DNA of 64,000 nucleotides from the NCBI GenBank assembly GCA_036429605.1, contig CM071590.1:5270001-5334000 (forward strand). Reading direction: 5' to 3'. The translations under genes and the position numbers were made by a program. Below the pieces are notes generated by a model. The model was not told the DNA's origin. It did not search any database and saw nothing but the letters and a program-made list of their open reading frames with translations. Shown in pieces: positions 58,042 through 64,000 of this stretch (position 1 is its first letter; each line of letters opens with the position of its first letter). This stretch comes from Cladobotryum mycophilum (lineage: Eukaryota; Ascomycota; Sordariomycetes; Hypocreales; Hypocreaceae).

Positions 58042-59648
58042 ATGTCTGAAGAGCCAACGCTGCCCCGTCTTCCGGCGGTCTCGTGGGACGAGAAGTCTCA
58101 GAGCTTCTCCAACAATCCCCGCAAGCGTGTGCGGAACCAGCGGAGAGGGAATGCGCCTCCACTATCTGTTGATTCAAGCGACCCAGCCATATTCTCTAGC
58201 GATGACGATCCCGGTTTGGATAATTATGTCGAGGGTCGGCGTAAGAAGCGGTATGTTGGTTCATGGTTTCAACAACATCCAACCTCTTCAGATTCAACCT
58301 TTGCCGAGGCGCCAAGCCAAGCATTGCCCAAGCCGAAGCGGACACTGAGACGACAGTTTGACAGTGGTGTATACCTAGGTAGCGATGCTACCGATTGTGA
58401 TGAGGGAATTGAGCCTCCAGAGGTTCCTGTCAACTCCAAGCTGCCTCAGCTGGGGAAACGAGCAGCCCCAAAAATCTCCCAGGCAGAACTGGTAGCCCAA
58501 CGAAAAATACAGGACTGTCTTGATCAAGGAGCCGAGTCCGTTGATCTATGGTCGCTTGGCTTGGAGGAAATTTCAAATGACACCGTTAGTCGCCTGGCGC
58601 AGCTCACTTGCATCCCGATTGTAACAAAGGACGTTGCATTCGAGCAAAGAGATCCCGAGTTGCGGCTTTTCCTAGCAAAGAATAGTCTGAGACGCCTCCC
58701 CGGCGCCCTTTTTGACCTGACGCATCTTACGGTCCTCACCCTTCGAGGAAATCAGCTCACAGAACTCCCTCCGGCAATCTGCAAGCTGTCTAACCTCAAA
58801 CAGCTCAACTTATCGCAGAACCGATTGCACAGCTTGCCAGCAGAGTTCCTCGATGCATTTGGACCCGGGAGAAAGATGAGGGAATTAGTCTTGCACCCTA
58901 ATCCTTTTCTACAGCCAGAGACTCAGTTTGGTTACACGAAACATGTCCCCCTCGTATTTCTGGATTTATCGCAAACTGGGTGAGATACGATTATGGACTG
59001 CCCCATGGAGAGGCTGGACCGCCCAAGCTTGTAAGCCGATATCTTGCGCGGTCGCCATTACAATTGTCCGACTCAAGTGGAAGGGTTCTTTCTCATTTTA
59101 GGCTTCCTTCAAACGAATCACCGGAAGCGGTGGCTTTGGAAGTATTCACTGATGATGATGACGACGCCGAACTGTCATTTTTATCTCAAAGTACCCCCAA
59201 CGTTCGCAAAGATGACTTGAGGCCAAGTCTTGTTCCCAGCTTGGTGGAGACGGCTCTTCGGGCGTGTTATCGCACCAGCCATCTCCATGATCTTGAATCC
59301 TATATACCCGATGGTCTTTCGCACCTTCAAGAGCTGGTCCGTCGAGCTGTTCGGCAGCATGATATTGGGGGGCTGACGTGCTCGCGATGTAGAAAGATGG
59401 TCGTCGTTCCGGCGATGGAGTGGATCGAATGGCGAGAGTTGGGAGAGACCCATATGCTTGAGAATCCCGGAGGATGGTCTTTCACTGTCGGAAACATGAG
59501 TACAGACAAAGCCGAGATGGCAGTTCCGTTTCTTCACCGAGCTTGCTCTTGGCAGTGCGGCCCAAAAGAGCGGGCAGAAGAACCTGGCTGGAGCGTGCCA
59601 AGCGGATATACGAGTGTTATCAAGCTTCCAAATCTCAGAAGGTCATGA
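58042..59648 (+). CDS. Leucine-rich-repeat protein with C-terminal zinc-like motif (possible frameshift)
   Basis: Fungal LRR protein of unknown function, about 535 residues if read as one gene. The N-terminal third is disordered and basic (RKRVRNQRRG). LRRs of the short SDS22-like type follow (LTVLTLRGNQLTELPPAI, LKQLNLSQNRLHSLP). The C-terminal part has LTCSRCRKMVVVP and, further on, RACSWQCG, which may form a metal site. The frame ends FLDLSQTG at 58983, and the rest continues one frame over. Either one G is missing at GGG (58978-58980), or a 56-nt intron (GTGAGA to TTGTAAG) removes the stop and keeps frame with RYLARSPLQL. I favour the missing base because the excised peptide (GPPKLVSRYLARS) reads like coding sequence. 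Confidence 0.8.
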
Positions 59649-60364
59649 ATGAAAGTATATACGAGTTTTCTTACAGGTTTTCTACAAGGGCATGGATGTG
59701 GAGTTTTGGGATGAAGGGAAATTGGAGCATTTACAGGAGTTGATACGTTGAGGGTTTACAATTATGTGGTGGAATTTTGTTTGCTTTACACTTGTCTACG
59801 ATTTCGATGAATTTTATTTGCTTCAATTCCATGATTTCTAAACAGTGTCTTTCGTTTTGCTGTGCATCATCTGATTCAAGACTCATACATATATAGGTTA
59901 GGGTTGCTGCGTTATATCTGTCGCTTGGAACCCGATAATAAGGTAGTTGTGTAAAAACAATTCCATAATAGATACAAGACCGACCTTCATTCCCTAGATA
60001 CAATGAGTAGGAATGATATTGTTTTCAAAGTCGCAGGCATTTGTCATAGTCAGCACCAAAGCTGATGCTCCCTTGTTTCATGCGACCCTGGCAAAGTATC
60101 GGCGAAACTCTGGACCTGAATCAAGCCAACGTGGCTCCACACCTTTTTTGAGGCGAGGTGGCATTTTTAGAAGGTACCCCAAATTCGTTCGGGGGAGGAG
60201 CTGACACACTTGTCTTTTGCCTTGCGACCACCATCGACTTTTCTAAACACTTCAACCATCTTCCCTACTCTCTCTCTCTCTCTCGATTACCACCGCCGAC
60301 TCTCATCCACTCCTTTTTCCACAACAAGTCGTTTACTTTCTTCGCGCATACTCATACTTTCACA
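59649..60364. other. Intergenic region between LRR gene and SSS1
   Basis: 716 bp with no supported ORF. The SSS1 leader contains a TC run (about 60270-60283) and is pyrimidine-rich up to the ATG. Confidence 0.4.
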
Positions 60365-60740
60365 ATGGCCGACCAAGTTGAGGAGATTCTTGACGTTCCC
60401 CGCGAGTTCTTCAAGGACGGCCTCCAGTTCATCAACCGATGCCAGAAGCGTACGTCGTGCTTGGGTGGAACAAGAAAACGTCTTTCGTTTTGACGGATTG
60501 TCGCGACTAACTTTGCGCCGTTTTTATATAGCTGATCAGAAGGAATTCCTTAAGCTGTGCCAGGCCGTCGGCGTTGGTTTCGGTGTCATGGGCGCAGTCG
60601 GCTTCGTCGTCAAGCTGAGTATGCAGCTCCTCCCCGTTTTTTCTCGCTTTCCTCGACCGATTTCGACAGGCTTTTGCTAATCAAATCAATCCTTTGCAGT
60701 TCACATCCCTCTTAACAACGTCCTCGTGGCCGGTGCTTAA
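60365..60740 (+). CDS. SSS1: Sec61-gamma subunit of the ER translocon
   Basis: Tail-anchored small subunit of the Sec61 channel in the ER membrane, essential for co- and post-translational import. The 70-residue product shows the family order: VEEILDVPREFFKDG, the amphipathic FINRCQKPDQKEF, then the membrane helix (VGVGFGVMGAVGFVVKLIHIPLNN, quoted in parts: VGFGVMGAVGFVVKLIHIP). Three exons fit exactly: 60365-60449, 60532-60618 and 60700-60740. A CT-rich leader precedes the ATG. Confidence 0.97.
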
Positions 60741-62095
60741 ATCTTTTTTCGTTTTCGATGTTTTATTTTTTGGGCGTTGCGAAAGGCATCGGGAATGGGT
60801 CCGAGAGACAAATTTTTGCGCGGGGCGAAATGCTGAAACGAGTTCGCATGTGTACATCTATGACCGGGAAAAAAGGATAGCAATAATTGATTCTTTTTGG
60901 GATTTTTAAATGACAACTGCGAAGAAGCGATTCGTCGGACGAGGAATGGGCTGTTCGAGAAGATGTGGTGAGCACTTGCGCACTGGATTGACGGCGATGA
61001 GACCCTTTCATTATGCTGGAGATTGCGGCATGGCAGATTAATCCACGAACTCAGTATCGGACAGTCACCATGATTTTCAGACGGTTTCTAGAATGTCCCT
61101 GCCACGCGAGCATAGAGGGGTAGGTAGGTTGGGATCCTGCCTAGATCTTCGCATTAGGTATCGTAAATGATACAATCTCCTTTATGATGCTCCATGCTGC
61201 AGGTATGTGTCCACTTTATCGTACGATGTCTTCTCATGGAAATAGCATTAGATGTACGTAGGCTGCTTATACAGATGAAGTCAAAGCTTGGGACGTTGGG
61301 TATATCTGATTATCAAGAATGTCGACGATGTTGCGATGTGATTATCAACAGTTGTTGACCTTGAACATTATGTCTTCCACTCCTGCGAGGGTAAAGAACA
61401 GCCCAGACTCAAATTTACGAACCTTTACTGAGGCTGAAATGCAGTCAAGTATGGCATCTTGTCATGGGCTGTATATTCATCAAGCACTCTACCCTCCAGG
61501 AACCTTTTACCCGCTTGATAGCCGGCTAAGGCTCCAAAGCCATATGGGCCCAGCCTTCGAGGCATTGCCAATACATACGATACAGATGTGTCTACATGAG
61601 GCGAGTCAAGATATGTACTGAAGCAATGGGTCTATATCTTACAGAGTTGCACCAATGCATCATCACCCATACAATACAGTAAGTACATGCTGCACTTTCA
61701 GTTCCAGTGGTGGACTCTAGGCCGGGAGATTGTTTATCACAGAAAGTCCACCATTAGCAAGGAAGTAACTTGAAGTGGTTGCATTTGCGAGATGTATATA
61801 ATCCAGTTTGGTCACCAACCATTGCGTCCTTGAGAAGCCCGTGATCCTACATCCATAACCTCCCCCACCCAATGCGAAATATCCAACATGTTAAGACATA
61901 GAAACCACCAGGGAAAAATTGGTCGTATTCATCATAAAATAGCGTAAAGATGCCAAGAGGCACACACGTTGTGTAGTCAAACCCCCCTCCCCCCACATCC
62001 CTCCCCCCACATCCCTCCATCCCCCATCCCCCATCCCCATTCCTTTTCCTTTTCCTTTTCTTTTTCTTTTTCCTTCCGTGACTTGCCCCCCGTCT
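60741..62095. other. Intergenic region of 1.35 kb
   Basis: Holds the SSS1 3' region and, towards 62095, the downstream region of the secreted-protein gene. An ORF at 61319-61621 (100 codons) has no family motif and is not called. The G/C-skewed tract at 61982-62076 is listed separately. Confidence 0.4.
61982..62038 (-). other. G-rich tract with G-quadruplex potential
   Basis: On the minus strand this is a series of G-runs (three to six G each) separated by one to four bases such as AT, A or TGT, more than the four runs needed for a quadruplex. It is followed upstream (62041-62076) by a polypurine run of AAAAGG units. It lies just downstream of the secreted-protein stop on the sense strand, so it could be in the 3' UTR. 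Confidence 0.7.
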
Positions 62096-62365
62096 TTAGG
62101 CCCTCCAGGGTTGGCCGCCCTTGCAGTCGGAGAACAAGCTGTGAGTCGAGCAGCAGCCGGCAAACGAGTCCATGTGATCACGGATGGAGTGGGCGTTGCA
62201 GTCGTCACCCTGGACAACACCGCCCGTGGTTTTCCCACAGCAGCTAACGGTCTCGACAGGGTGGGCGAAGTGCTCCTGACGCCAGTTTATCTCGTAGCAC
62301 TTGCAGGCGTTGGCGGCGGGGAGGGCGAGGGCCACGGCCAGGACGATGATGTTGGAAATCTGCAT
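62096..62365 (-). CDS. Small secreted cysteine-rich protein (effector-like)
   Basis: Family not recognised. The 89-residue product has a clear signal peptide (MQISNIIVLAVALALPAANA, residues 1-20) with likely cleavage before CKCYE. The mature part of about 69 residues has eight Cys at positions 21, 23, 42, 43, 56, 71, 72 and 81, spaced C-x-C, CC, C, CC, C, which would allow four disulphides. Small size, export signal and even Cys number are typical of fungal effectors or antimicrobial-like proteins; this is a structural resemblance only. The start was taken at the Met opening the signal peptide, though the frame is open further upstream. A TATA box lies 140 nt upstream, hinting at regulated expression. 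Confidence 0.8.
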   Translation of the reverse strand: MQISNIIVLAVALALPAANACKCYEINWRQEHFAHPVETVSCCGKTTGGVVQGDDCNAHSIRDHMDSFAGCCSTHSLFSDCKGGQPWRA

Positions 62366-62505
62366 TTTTGGAAGGGGTTTGCTTTGCCTTTTTGCTGTTG
62401 TCTTTTTGCCTTTTGCTATTTGACTTTTGGTATTTAGAGATGTGGGATCTGAATTGGTGATGATGATGATTCTTCTTCGATCCATCGAACGCGGGCCATT
62501 CTACC

Positions 62506-62514
62506 CTTTTTATA
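62506..62514 (-). promoter_or_regulatory. TATA box of the secreted-protein gene
   Basis: On the minus strand the sequence reads TATAAAAAG, 140 nt before the ATG at 62365. Good match to a TATA element. Confidence 0.55.
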
Positions 62515-64000
62515 AGTTCGAGAGATGCTGTTTTCGACATCCATGGGAGCTGCATAAACTGGTGCCTAGGCTATTCCTGGATTGAAGGCCCCCCGGGAAA
62601 CCGATCGAGTGGTGACGATGATGGGCGGGTCTGGTGTTGGTCGTTGAACTGCTTGTGTTTGTTGTTGGTCGGAGGATGTGTTTGAGCTTGGTGCCAATGC
62701 GTCCAAGCTGAGAGGTGGTGTATGGAAATGGCCTTGAAAAAAAAAAACTTCTTGGTTAGCAAGCAAAGATGCCAAGAATAGGCAGCCATATTCTCTTCAC
62801 TCCTTCAATGTGAGTTGAACTCCCCGTGGTGTTGTTCCAGGTCTTTTTTTGCCCGGGAGAGGCTCTTCCCGCGAAACCACATGGTTCATTGTCCATTTCC
62901 CACGTATCCCTTCTTTCACAAATTACAGTTCCTCAGAAATCCAGACCAAGAAAATGTAGCCTTTCGCTGGTTGGAAAATGTACTTTGAGTAAAGCGTGGT
63001 TTGAGAAAGTTGCGCCATGTGGTGGGAAAGCCAAGTTTGTTATTGAAGCTATTCAGAACCCACACTACTACGTAATCTCGGAGATGAAGGCAGTTTAGCG
63101 GCATGAGCAGGAGCCAAAACTTGTCTCCCGCCGCAGATCTGCTGCGCACATGGATGGGTATGTAGCTTGGCGTCTTTGTCTCTGAATGGCCTGGAATGAC
63201 GGACTTGCTTGTCCCCTCCTTCGAAACCAATTCTTCTCCATGTGCTTCTATGACAGAATCCGTGGGGCCGCCTACCCCAGTTTTGTCCAACTTCAATAGG
63301 AAGGCCAAGAAAGGTAGCGAAGCCAATACTCTGGGCCATCGGCACGTGTGGGCCGTGTGACAATGGGAATGAATATTTGCACTACATATTGTTATGCGCC
63401 CAACATGTTCATCCCAGTCTGCCGAGGCTCCGACGCACCAGTGAGCAAACACGTGTGTTTGTTCCTGTATTTTCACCTAAAAGACCAAGGAAAACAAGGA
63501 AACAATAGTCCACGCGTGCCGGCTTCGTTGCTATTCTGGGGTAAATCCTACTTGATTTGTTTGCGGGGGAGCGGAATGGGCTGGGGTAAACGGGGCTCGG
63601 CATCGTCACCAGCAGCAGGCAACCATGAAAGGCCCCCATGATGAGGCTTTTTTACTATTTCATGCAGGAGTAAGGAGCAGCTCCTCCATTGGTATGTCAT
63701 TGGCGATGAGGTCACAGGTTTAGGGCTCTGCCCTTTGTTTTGAAAAGATTTCTTGTGTGGGCTTTGGCAGTGGAGATCAAGATGTTCAGACTTCAGGGGT
63801 CGACACTTGAGTGCCTTCGCCCTACCTCCCTACCATCGTCCAAGCTGATGAGCCATGAGTGGCAAAACGTGTGTTGGAGATTGAATTTCGTTTGACCATG
63901 AGTTTGATTGCACACTCGCCTCAGTTGTGAAGTTTCCTCAGGGGGTGTCAACGTTTGTAGAGTTGAAGAGATAGCACACCTCCTCGGGCCGATAATTTTC
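62515..64000. other. Right-end intergenic region
   Basis: No gene recognised to the window edge. The longest ORF (62916-63476 minus, 186 codons) has no family motif, no signal peptide and overlaps other-frame ORFs equally well, so it is not called. Confidence 0.4.

Noticed and set aside
62916..63476. 186-codon ORF on the minus strand near the right end
   Set aside because: No domain, no signal peptide and no conserved-looking stretches; several overlapping ORFs in other frames are equally plausible.

Overview
The window is nuclear DNA of a filamentous ascomycete. Short introns (mostly 45-80 nt, GT-AG), a multi-exon highly reducing polyketide synthase, an ascomycete laccase and close matches to Pezizomycotina housekeeping families point to Sordariomycetes, probably Hypocreales. 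That placement is inference; no species is claimed. I saw no rRNA, tRNA, transposon or CRISPR array.

Layout. 1-8981 (-) holds most of a highly reducing PKS (KS-AT-DH-MT-ER-KR-ACP) with a terminal thioester-reductase domain that runs off the left edge. Next come a TDA3-like FAD oxidoreductase (-) and a divergent short-chain dehydrogenase (+); these three may be the edge of a secondary-metabolite locus. From 13.8 kb conserved genes take over: NC2-beta/Dr1 (+), the sirtuin HST2 (+), a laccase without an obvious signal peptide (-), MGR2 (-), a SLMAP/PRO45-type FHA protein of the STRIPAK complex (+) and COX16 (+).

From 29.0 to 45.8 kb lies a gene desert packed with microsatellites, broken only by one unrecognised 246-aa Ser-rich/acidic ORF at 39668-40408. 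Right of it the dense housekeeping pattern returns: a GFA/CENP-V zinc protein (+), an unknown one-TM protein (-) divergent from PRP38 (+), mitochondrial GatA/HER2 (-) divergent from a Gemin2/SIP1-like protein (+), an Spd1/Dif1-like RNR regulator (-), RPS27 (-) divergent from the phosducin-like PLP2 (+), an LRR protein (+), SSS1/Sec61-gamma (+) and a small secreted eight-cysteine protein (-) followed by a G-rich tract able to form a G-quadruplex.

A pattern cuts across the window: at least four conserved genes (PKS, TDA3-like, PRO45, GFA), and possibly the LRR gene, are broken by a single missing base in or beside a G/C homopolymer. The same sign at every site and the presence of essential-type genes suggest homopolymer under-calling in the assembly more than real decay. 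Gene models here need reading with that in mind.
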